Shown piece by piece: positions 1-5,277 of a DNA stretch of 6,315 nt (its first letter is position 1; the number at the start of each line of letters is the position of its first letter). The stretch covers positions 1 to 6,315 of the forward strand of contig SXNB01000251.1 in NCBI GenBank assembly GCA_005777205.1, in the 5' to 3' direction. A model generated the notes under the pieces. It was not told the origin of the DNA and did no database searches. It saw only the letters and a program-made list of their open reading frames with translations. The DNA comes from Burkholderiales bacterium. Its GTDB lineage: Bacteria > Pseudomonadota > Gammaproteobacteria > Burkholderiales > SG8-39. The translations under genes and the position numbers were made by a program.

Positions 1-1
1 C

Positions 2-463
2 CTGACCGACGCCGACGTCGACGGCGGGCACATCCAGGCGCTGCTACTCACATTTTTCTTCATGCACGCGCCGAAGCTGGTCGAGACCGGCCATGTCTAC
101 GTCGCGCAGCCGCCCCTGTTCAAGATCGAGGTGCCTTCGCAGGGCAAGGGCAAGCCCGCGCGAAGGGTGTACTGCCTGGACGATGACGAGCTGGACGAGG
201 CCCTGTCGCAGCTGAAGAAGGAGAAGGTGAAGGAAGGCAGCTGGGAAATCTCGCGCTTCAAGGGCCTAGGCGAAATGAGCCCGGAGCAGTTGTGGGAGAC
301 CACCATGAATCCGGACACCCGGCGCTTGGTGCGCATGCAGCTGGATTCGAGGCAAATCGCGAAGGTGCGTTCCGCTTTCGAGCTGCTGATGGACTCGGGC
401 GAAGCCGAGGGCCGGCGCAACTGGATGCGCGAACACTGGAAGACCGTCGAGGCCGATGTCTAG
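2..463 (+). CDS. parE: DNA topoisomerase IV subunit B, C-terminal part (5' end outside the window)
   Basis: ParE is the ATPase and TOPRIM subunit of topoisomerase IV, which with ParC unlinks sister chromosomes. The frame is open from base 2 and gives 153 residues, the last quarter of a protein usually about 630-660 long. The first visible residues are the TOPRIM acidic motif LTDADVDG (residues 1-8), which binds the Mg2+ ions for strand cleavage. The type IIA B-subunit tail follows: HVYVAQPPLF (31-40), RFKGLGEM (85-92), TRRLV (106-110) and a terminal RRNW (138-141). GyrB ends differently, and the short interval between TOPRIM and RFKGLGEM also fits ParE. The adjacent parC settles the choice. 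The gene overlaps the next start codon by 8 bases, so the two are probably translationally coupled. The ATPase domain cannot be seen here. Confidence 0.95.
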   Translation: MTDADVDGGHIQALLLTFFFMHAPKLVETGHVYVAQPPLFKIEVPSQGKGKPARRVYCLDDDELDEALSQLKKEKVKEGSWEISRFKGLGEMSPEQLWETTMNPDTRRLVRMQLDSRQIAKVRSAFELLMDSGEAEGRRNWMREHWKTVEADV

Positions 464-689
464 GAAAAGGGCCAAGGGGTCGAAGATTCCCGTCTGGGAG
501 CGGGCGTACAAGGGCCATGTGCTGTGGCTCGGAAAGAAGAAGCTCGGCAAGGTGACTGTGGTCGGCGACGGCCGCTACACCTGGGCGGCCGCCGGACGCG
601 GCGGCGCGGCAAACGACCTTGCCAAGGCGAGGAGGGCGGTCGAAGCCGCGGTGGCCATGGCGGACAAGCAGCTGGACCTGTTTGGTTGA
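456..689 (+). CDS. Small basic protein with C-terminal sliding-clamp motif, between parE and parC
   Basis: This is a 77-residue protein I do not recognise by name. The ATG sits inside the parE end (8-base overlap), with a GAGG 3 bases upstream as a weak, close ribosome-binding site. The N-terminus is strongly basic (RKRAKGSK, residues 3-10). Residues 18-46 alternate in a way that suggests three beta strands (YKGHVLWLG, KVTVVGDG, RYTWAAAG). Residues 54-71 look like one amphipathic helix. This strand-strand-strand-helix order resembles small nucleic-acid-binding folds, but that is inference. The protein ends KQLDLFG; QLDLF (72-76) matches the bacterial beta-clamp-binding consensus QL[SD]LF. parC starts 9 bases after the stop, so the gene very likely lies in the topoisomerase IV transcript. 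Coding is supported by the tight overlap and the fit between both essential genes; the function is unknown. Confidence 0.75.
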   Translation: MSRKRAKGSKIPVWERAYKGHVLWLGKKKLGKVTVVGDGRYTWAAAGRGGAANDLAKARRAVEAAVAMADKQLDLFG

Positions 690-727
690 AAGAGAAACAT
701 GGATGACGTAAAGACGCTGGACCTGTT
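671..727 (+). repeat. Pair of 12-base direct repeats encoding LDLF at the orf77/parC junction
   Basis: The sequence GCTGGACCTGTT occurs at 671-682 and again at 716-727, 45 bases apart. The first copy encodes LDLF at the C-terminus of the small protein and the second encodes LDLF at residues 7-10 of ParC. The two genes read it in the same register (45 is divisible by 3 and both genes are in that frame class). Part of the identity follows from encoding the same peptide with preferred codons, so a duplication event is possible but not proven. Confidence 0.6.
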
Positions 728-2996
728 CTCGCCCGAGAACGGGGACGATTCCTCGCCCATTGAGAACCACGCCTCCAAGGCTTACCTGGGATACGCGGTC
801 TCGACGGTCAAGTCGCGGGCCCTGCCTGAGATCGCCGACGGCCTGAAGCCGGTGCAGCGACGGATCCTGTACGCCATGGGCGAGACCGGCGCGCAAGGTT
901 TTGCAAAATGCGCGCGCTATGTCGGCGAGGTGCTGGGCAAGTACCACCCGCACGGGGATTCCTCAACCTACGAGGCGATGGTGCACCTGGCGCAGCCCTT
1001 CTCCATGCGCGACCCGCTCATCGAGGGCCAGGGCAACTTCGGCAGCCGCGACGGCGACGGCGCTGCGGCCTACCGCTACACCGAGGCGAAGCTCTCGCGC
1101 ATCGCCGAGCTGATGTTGTCGGAAATCGCCGAGGGCACGGTCGACTTCCAGAAGAACTACGACGGCAAGTTCGACGAGCCGGTGCTGCTACCGGCACGCG
1201 TGCCCTTCGGCCTGCTCAACGGCTCTTTCGGCATCCCGGTCGGGTTCTCGACCCGCATCCCTTCGCACAACCTGAAGGAAGTCGTCGCCGCCGCGGCGCT
1301 GGTGATCCGCCAGCCGAAAGCGAAGCTGAACGAGGTGCTGGAGAAGCTGCCCGGGCCGGATTTCCCCGGCGGCGGCCAGATCATCTCGCCCGAGGAGGAA
1401 CTGCGCGCTGCCTACGAGACCGGCCGGGGTTCAATCGCCCTGCGGGCGCGCTGGACGATCGAGCCCCTCGCGCGCGGCCAGTGGCGCATCGTCATCAACG
1501 AGCTGCCGCATGGCGTGTCCTGCCGCCAGGTGCTGGAGGAGATCGAGGCGCTGGTGAACCCGAAGGCGGCCACCGGCAAGAAGGAGGTGAGCCAGGAGCA
1601 GAAGCGCCTGAAGCAGTTCATGCTGGACCTGGTCGAGACGGTGCGCGACGAATCGGACCGCAAGGCGAAGCTGCGCTTGGTGATCGAGCCGCGCAGCTCG
1701 CGCCAGGACGCGAGCGAGATGATGAAGGCGCTGCTGGTGCACACTTCGCTGGAGGTGCGCTACCCAGTGAACATGACCTGGATCGGCCTCGATGGCCTGC
1801 CCGAGACCAAGGGGATCCTGGACATCCTGCGCGAGTGGGGCGAGTTCCGCGTCGCCACAGTGAGCCGGCGCACCGAGTACCGCCTGAAGAAGTGCGAGGA
1901 CCGCCTGCATATCGTGCTCGGGCGCCTGCTCGCCTTCGTGCGCATCGACGAGATCATCAAGTTGATACGCGCCGCCGACGACCAGGCTGAGGCCAAGGCG
2001 CAGATGCAGGCGAAGTGGAAGTTCAGCGAGCGCCAGGCCGAGGACATCGTCAACATCCGCCTGGGCCAGCTGACCAAGCTCGACGGGGTGAAGCTGAACG
2101 ACGAGCGCAAGGCGCTGGAGGCCGAGCGCAAAGGCCTCAAGGACATCCTGGGCGACGAGAAGGAGCTGAAGAAGCTCGTCATCAAGGAACTGGAGGCCGA
2201 CGCCAAGGCCTACGGCGACGAACGCCGCACCCTGATCAAGCCCGAGGAGCGTGCCGCCATCGAGCGCACCGTGCTGGAGGAGCCGCTCACGGTGATCCTG
2301 TCGAAGAAGGGCTGGGTGCGGGCGCGCACCGGCCACGGCTTGGACATGGACACGGTGAACTTCAAGGACGGCGACGGCCGCTACCTGGAACTGGAGTGCA
2401 AGACCACCGACACGCTGACAGTGCTGGCGTCAGGGGGCAAGGCCTTCAGCGTGGACGCGGCGGTGCTGCCCTCCGGGCGCGGCGACGGCGCGCCCATGAA
2501 CACGCTCGTCAACTCCAGTTCGGACGACATCGTCTGGGTGGGCCTAGGCGACCCGGCCACGCTGCTGCTCATGGCCAACACCGCGGGCAACGGCTTCCTG
2601 TGCAAGCTGGGCGATCTGGCTTCCAAGACGCGACAGGGCAAGGATTTCATGACCGTGCCTGAAGGTGCCAAGGCGCTTGCGCCGGCCCTTGCCGCGGGCG
2701 GCAAGGCCATCGCGGCGCTGTCCTCGGACGCGCGCCTGCTCGTGTTCCCGACGGACGAGGTGCCGGCACGGCCCAATGGCGGCGTCGGCGTGCAGCTGAT
2801 CGCGCTACCGGACAAGGTGACGCTCGCCGCGGCGGCGGCGTTCGATGGCAAGTCGCTTGCGGTCTCTGGCGTGAAGCGCAAGAACCGCGCCGTGGAGATC
2901 ATCGAAGGCAAGGGGCTGAAGGAATACGAGGGCAAGCGGGCGCAGCGCGGGCGGTTGTGCGACGTAGGGTTCAGGCCGGATCGGCTGGGGAGTTGA
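699..2996 (+). CDS. parC: DNA topoisomerase IV subunit A
   Basis: ParC is the DNA-cleaving subunit of topoisomerase IV. The 765-residue length is normal for the family. Seen in order: GLKPVQRRILYAMGE (residues 48-62), the winged-helix segment KYHPHGDSSTYEAM (81-94), GQGNFGSRDGDG (110-121), the catalytic R126-Y127 in YRYTEAKL, and the tower and coiled-coil regions to about residue 500. The C-terminal beta-pinwheel (about 525-750) holds a degenerate GyrA-box, KTRQGKDF (643-650), which is typical of ParC rather than GyrA. The quinolone-determining residues D87, S88 and E92 are the sensitive types (E. coli D79, S80, E84). Two stretches differ from the usual text: Y125 before the catalytic Arg-Tyr, normally Met, and GFSTRIPSHN (182-191), normally GMAT-IP-HN. 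ATG 699 follows GAAAGAG at a short spacing and is the only start that keeps the MDDVKTLDLF opening. Confidence 0.97.
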   Translation: MDDVKTLDLFSPENGDDSSPIENHASKAYLGYAVSTVKSRALPEIADGLKPVQRRILYAMGETGAQGFAKCARYVGEVLGKYHPHGDSSTYEAMVHLAQPFSMRDPLIEGQGNFGSRDGDGAAAYRYTEAKLSRIAELMLSEIAEGTVDFQKNYDGKFDEPVLLPARVPFGLLNGSFGIPVGFSTRIPSHNLKEVVAAAALVIRQPKAKLNEVLEKLPGPDFPGGGQIISPEEELRAAYETGRGSIALRARWTIEPLARGQWRIVINELPHGVSCRQVLEEIEALVNPKAATGKKEVSQEQKRLKQFMLDLVETVRDESDRKAKLRLVIEPRSSRQDASEMMKALLVHTSLEVRYPVNMTWIGLDGLPETKGILDILREWGEFRVATVSRRTEYRLKKCEDRLHIVLGRLLAFVRIDEIIKLIRAADDQAEAKAQMQAKWKFSERQAEDIVNIRLGQLTKLDGVKLNDERKALEAERKGLKDILGDEKELKKLVIKELEADAKAYGDERRTLIKPEERAAIERTVLEEPLTVILSKKGWVRARTGHGLDMDTVNFKDGDGRYLELECKTTDTLTVLASGGKAFSVDAAVLPSGRGDGAPMNTLVNSSSDDIVWVGLGDPATLLLMANTAGNGFLCKLGDLASKTRQGKDFMTVPEGAKALAPALAAGGKAIAALSSDARLLVFPTDEVPARPNGGVGVQLIALPDKVTLAAAAAFDGKSLAVSGVKRKNRAVEIIEGKGLKEYEGKRAQRGRLCDVGFRPDRLGS

Positions 2997-3047
2997 AGGG
3001 CGCCTCAACTGATCGGGAATGTGGCTCTCGATCCGGTACGAGTCTTC

Positions 3048-3054
3048 AAAGGAG
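3048..3054 (+). promoter_or_regulatory. Ribosome-binding site of the dead antitoxin gene
   Basis: AAAGGAG lies 7 bases before the ATG at 3062. It is the best Shine-Dalgarno match in this part of the window. Its survival in front of a frame broken at codon 7 suggests that the gene was lost recently. Confidence 0.7.
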
Positions 3055-3061
3055 CCTGACC

Positions 3062-3319
3062 ATGGGAACCCTGACCTTTTGAGTGCCGGACGACACGCAC
3101 GAGCGGCGGAAGCAACTTGCCCAGGCACGCGGCGTCAGCGTCAACAAGCTGATTGAAGAGATGTCGACCGCGGCGCTGGCGTAATTCGATGCCGAAACGC
3201 GCTTCCGGATCAGGGCCGCCAGGGGAAACGCAGCGGCCGGACTTCGGGTGAACGATCGCCTCGGCAAGGCGTTCGGAACCACTGCCGAGGGGCTTGCAGT
3301 CCAGGAGCCCAAGGGCTGA
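3062..3319 (+). pseudogene. Ribbon-helix-helix (HicB/CopG-like) antitoxin, broken by two in-frame stops
   Basis: Reading from ATG 3062 gives 85 codons of coherent protein interrupted by TGA at codon 7 (3080-3082) and TAA at codon 41 (3182-3184), ending at TGA 3317-3319. The text before and after the stops reads MGTLTF*VPDDTHERRKQLA, then RGVSVNKLIEEMSTAALA, then FDAETRFRIRAARGN. This is the usual order of a small ribbon-helix-helix antitoxin: a DNA-contacting strand, VPDDTHERLKQLA, SVNKLIEE, and a partner-binding tail. The first stop is where these proteins normally have Arg (CGA to TGA is one C-to-T change). The second is where Glu would fit (GAA or GAG to TAA). There is no frameshift. No toxin gene follows. 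A GTG at 3083 could restart translation but would lack the beta strand and still meet the TAA, so a working product is unlikely. Confidence 0.85.
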
Positions 3320-3352
3320 TACAACGCGGCGAAGAGGGGGCGCGGTAGCGAC

Positions 3353-3380
3353 TTGGGCTCAGGCAGAATGTAGCTATAAA
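3353..3380 (+). promoter_or_regulatory. Candidate sigma70-type promoter of the toxin-antitoxin module
   Basis: TTGGGC at 3353-3358 and TATAAA at 3375-3380 are separated by 16 bases. The -10 is a good match and the -35 matches only its first three bases. Initiation would fall near 3387, about 13 bases before the ATG, leaving almost no leader. There is no Shine-Dalgarno sequence there, so the antitoxin mRNA may be nearly leaderless. The -10 lies inside the first tandem repeat, so a protein bound to the repeats would block it. Confidence 0.4.
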
Positions 3381-3408
3381 TGGTACGATCGTAGCTATTA
3401 TGGGTACG
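3370..3408 (+). promoter_or_regulatory. Tandem 18-base operator-like repeats over the antitoxin promoter and start codon
   Basis: Two copies of an 18-base unit lie at 3370-3387 and 3391-3408 and agree at 15 of 18 positions. The shared pattern is GTAGCTAT followed, after a variable centre, by GGTACG. The repeat period is 21 bases, two helical turns, so proteins bound to both copies would sit on one face of the DNA. Each unit contains the palindrome TAGCTA (3371-3376 and 3392-3397). A perfect 10-base palindrome, TACGATCGTA, spans the joint (3384-3393). The first unit covers the -10 and the second contains the ATG at 3400. The next gene carries a winged-helix domain, so autorepression is the natural reading. 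The repeats are seen directly; their role is inferred. Confidence 0.65.
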
Positions 3409-4056
3409 GAACAGCGGCTTGGATCGGAGGGCGGCGAAGCGGTCGCCAACCTCCTTTTCGGCACCCACAGGCATCGGGTCCTGTCCCTGCTTTTGCTGCG
3501 CCCGGGCGAGGGCTTTCACGTCCGCCGGATTGCCCGACTGACCGGGGTCTCGGCGGGGTCCCTGCACCGGGAACTGCGGCAACTCGCCGAGGCGGGCTTG
3601 CTGCGGCGATCGACGTCGGGCAACCAGGTTCTCTACAGCGCCAATCCGGATTCGCCGGTCTACCATGAGCTCTCCAGCATTCTCGACAAGACCGCCGGCG
3701 CGCCGCCGACGCTGCACAGCCCGCTCGCCGCGTGCGCCCTCGATACCCCCGGCGTGTTGCCGGACATTCCGCGCGCCAGGCTGGCAGCGATCTGCAGGCG
3801 GTACAGGGTGAAGAAGATGTCGCTGTTCAGCTCCGCCGCCAGAGGCGAGATGCGGCCTGATAGCGATGTCGATCTCCTGGTTGAATTCAAGCCGATGCAG
3901 GGACCCAGCCTGTGGGGCCTGGTGGACATGCAGGACGAGCTGAGCCCACTGTTCGGCAATCGCAGGGTCGAAGTCGCCAGCCCCGAAATCCTGTCGAACC
4001 CGTATCGCCGCAGGACCATCGAGCGTGATCTCAAGGTGCTGTATGAATCGAGATGA
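3400..4056 (+). CDS. mntA: Winged-helix / minimal nucleotidyltransferase fusion, MntA-type antitoxin
   Basis: This 218-residue protein has two domains. Residues 14-98 form a winged helix: NLLFGTHRHRVLSLLLL, then HVRRIARLTGVSAGSLHREL as the helix-turn-helix, then GNQVLYSANPDSP as the wing. Residues 124-218 form a minimal nucleotidyltransferase domain with RGEMRPDSDVDLLVEF (148-163), LSPLFGNRRVEV (181-192) and a typical C-terminal end. In characterised MntA proteins this domain inactivates the HEPN toxin by adding AMP units to a tyrosine in the toxin's motif. Two departures are visible. The GS of the GS-x10-D-x-D signature is SS (S144-S145, with D156 and D158). The third acidic position is Glu (E191), commonly Asp. 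Most MntA antitoxins lack a DNA-binding domain; here one is built in, which fits the tandem repeats at the start codon. ATG 3400 is the only suitable start. The gene overlaps the toxin gene by 14 bases. Confidence 0.85.
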   Translation: MGTEQRLGSEGGEAVANLLFGTHRHRVLSLLLLRPGEGFHVRRIARLTGVSAGSLHRELRQLAEAGLLRRSTSGNQVLYSANPDSPVYHELSSILDKTAGAPPTLHSPLAACALDTPGVLPDIPRARLAAICRRYRVKKMSLFSSAARGEMRPDSDVDLLVEFKPMQGPSLWGLVDMQDELSPLFGNRRVEVASPEILSNPYRRRTIERDLKVLYESR

Positions 4057-4399
4057 TGCCGACTCCGACGTCGCGTTGCTCGAGGACATGCTTCGGTTTG
4101 CGCGCGAGGCCATGATGCTGGTGGATGGAGTGGGGTTCGTCGACTCTTCCCGGGATGCGATGTGGCAACGCGCATTGGAGTGGGTTCTCGAACTGGTCGG
4201 TGAGGTCGCGCGCCGCGTCAGCCCCGACTGGCAACGACGCCATGAGGGCGTGCCCGGGCGCAAGTTGGTGGGGCAGAGGAACGTGCTCGCTCACATGTAT
4301 GGTCGTGTCGACCAATTCCAGTTGTACAGGACCGCGACAGAAGGCCTACAAGGCCTGGTGGGGGCGGTGGACCGCATGCTCGAGGGTCTGGACGAATGA
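4043..4399 (+). CDS. hepT: HEPN-domain toxin (HepT-like RNase), partner of the upstream MNT antitoxin
   Basis: This is a 118-residue protein of the HepT/DUF86 family, whose toxins act as RNases in HEPN-MNT toxin-antitoxin pairs. The family's RX4-6HXY catalytic motif is intact as R79-NVLA-H84-M-Y86, in GQRNVLAHMYGRVD. The preceding WVLELVGEVARRVSPDW (47-63) and the all-helical, acidic-ended build also fit. Small differences from the usual text are PG for PW at 71-72 and GQRN for GMRN. Y86 is the residue that an MNT partner would be expected to modify. ATG 4043 is preferred over GTG 4025 because AAGGTG lies 4 bases before it and it leaves a short, normal N-terminus. The start lies within the end of the antitoxin gene, and the stop overlaps the next start by ATGA. 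The intact motif suggests a toxin that still needs control. Confidence 0.88.
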   Translation: MNRDDADSDVALLEDMLRFAREAMMLVDGVGFVDSSRDAMWQRALEWVLELVGEVARRVSPDWQRRHEGVPGRKLVGQRNVLAHMYGRVDQFQLYRTATEGLQGLVGAVDRMLEGLDE

Positions 4400-4839
4400 A
4401 CGACCTGCGCGCCTCCCTGCGCATCTTAGCCACCCCCGTGGCGATCCTGATCTACTTCATCGGCGGCCACTGGGCCGTCAGCACCGCGACGGCGGCGCTG
4501 TTCGTCTCCGCCGCCGGTATCGCCATCGTGGTCGCGGTAATCCCGAAATCGCACACCATGGCCTTCCGCGACGGCCTCACCGCGCTGCCGCACCTCGAGG
4601 CGATTCGCAAGTCGGTGGAGCGCTACCGCGTGGCGATGCGCGGCGAGGACCGGCCCAAGGACGTGAAGCAGGGCAGCCAGAAACGCAGCGAAGGCGAGGT
4701 CGAGAAGACGCTGTCGGTGGCCATTTCCATCGGCGCGGCGGGCCCGAAGGCGGGCGAGAAGCCCGAGCGGGTGCTCAAAGCGGCCGACGAGGCGCTCTAT
4801 CGCGCCAAGCAGGGCGGAAGGAATCGCGTCAGCCTGTGA
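4396..4839 (+). CDS. Two-helix membrane protein with a truncated GGDEF domain lacking the active site
   Basis: The protein has 147 residues. Two hydrophobic stretches (about 11-28 and 30-50) should span the membrane. Residues 53-64 read HTMAFRDGLTAL, which resembles the DxLT start of a GGDEF (diguanylate cyclase) domain. The next residues, LPHLEAIRKSVERYRVAMR, match what normally follows the catalytic loop, and the end is a clear GGDEF C-terminus: TLSVAISIGAA (105-115), LKAADEALYRAKQGGRNRV (127-145). The metal- and GTP-binding half with GGDEF itself, roughly 100 residues, is absent, so it cannot make cyclic di-GMP. The frame is intact across the apparent join. It is probably a decayed cyclase with an in-frame internal deletion, though it could be a retained scaffold. 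It overlaps the toxin stop by 4 bases, with GAGGG 9 bases before the start, and ends in a 4-base overlap with arfB. Confidence 0.7.
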   Translation: MNDLRASLRILATPVAILIYFIGGHWAVSTATAALFVSAAGIAIVVAVIPKSHTMAFRDGLTALPHLEAIRKSVERYRVAMRGEDRPKDVKQGSQKRSEGEVEKTLSVAISIGAAGPKAGEKPERVLKAADEALYRAKQGGRNRVSL

Positions 4840-5234
4840 GCCTCCTCATTTCGGAGAGCGAAATGTCGTTCACCGCGGTGCGCGCGCAGGGCGCCGGCGG
4901 CCAAAACGTGAACAAGGTGTCCAACGCGGTGCACCTGCGCTTCGACATCCGCGCCTCATCGCTGCCCGAAGCGGTCAAGGCACGGTTGCTCGCGCGCGGC
5001 GACCAGCGCATCACGCGGGAGGGCGTGGTGGTGATCAAGTCGCAGCAGCACCGCAGCCTAGAGATGAACCGGGCGGATGCGATCGCTCGCCTGCATGCCC
5101 TGGTGGCGGCGGCGGCACACGTGCCCAAGCGGCGCCGGGCGACCAGGCCGACGCGCTCTTCGCGCGAGAAGCGGATCGAGGGCAAGAAGCGCCGCGGCGA
5201 CGTGAAGGCGCTGCGGCGCAAGGTGGTTGACTAG
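4836..5234 (+). CDS. arfB: Alternative ribosome-rescue factor B (peptidyl-tRNA hydrolase)
   Basis: ArfB (YaeJ) enters ribosomes stalled on mRNAs without a stop codon and hydrolyses the peptidyl-tRNA. The 132 residues begin with the release-factor catalytic region: FTAVRAQGAGGQNVNKVSNA (12-31), with GGQ at 21-23, then HLRFDIRASSLPE (33-45). The long basic tail (98-130, KRRRATRPTR and RREK-type runs) is the part that ArfB threads into the empty mRNA channel. There is no codon-recognition domain, which separates it from RF1 and RF2. The chosen start is GTG 4836, which overlaps the previous stop as GTGA, because ISESEMSFTAVRAQ looks like the family N-terminus. ATG 4863 has a better-spaced site (GGAGAG) and would give a 123-residue protein that still contains GGQ. 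The placement after a toxin that cuts RNA is suggestive. Confidence 0.93.
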   Translation: MSLLISESEMSFTAVRAQGAGGQNVNKVSNAVHLRFDIRASSLPEAVKARLLARGDQRITREGVVVIKSQQHRSLEMNRADAIARLHALVAAAAHVPKRRRATRPTRSSREKRIEGKKRRGDVKALRRKVVD

Positions 5235-5277
5235 CCGGTGTAACATCGGCGCCTTTCGCGATTTACGGATTTCCCCC

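Noticed and set aside
939..980. Quinolone-resistance mutation in parC
   Set aside because: D87, S88 and E92 are all the sensitive residue types.
1431..2336. Long open frame on the - strand within parC
   Set aside because: It is a shadow of parC codon usage; the translation is a Leu/Ala/His-rich string without domain character.
2991..3010. Hairpin AGTTGA/TCAACT at the parC stop as a terminator
   Set aside because: The stem has only 6 base pairs and no U-tract follows, so it is not a convincing intrinsic terminator.
3080..3082. Recoding of the in-frame TGA in the antitoxin frame
   Set aside because: A second stop, TAA, occurs at codon 41 and no recoding hairpin is apparent, so plain gene decay explains both.
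3396..3401. TATTAT as the -10 of the antitoxin gene
   Set aside because: It matches the consensus well but overlaps the ATG, so transcription would begin inside the gene and miss the start codon.
4025..4042. GTG 4025 as toxin start
   Set aside because: No ribosome-binding site precedes it, and the added residues are only a shadow of the antitoxin C-terminus; ATG 4043 has AAGGTG upstream.
3046..4263. Long open frame on the - strand opposite the antitoxin and toxin genes
   Set aside because: It lies opposite well-recognised + strand domains, its translation is low-complexity Arg/Pro/Ser text with no family resemblance, and GC-rich DNA commonly leaves such frames open.
4125..4835. Upstream extension of the arfB frame
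   Set aside because: The frame is open far upstream, but the text before the GTG at 4836 is Arg/Gly/Pro-rich shadow of the toxin and GGDEF genes, and ArfB proteins are about 140 residues long.
5227..5246. TTGACT and TAACAT before the DUF2889 gene as a promoter
   Set aside because: The two boxes are only 8 bases apart, far less than the 16-18 needed. The 43-base gap may still hold a promoter, but none can be supported.
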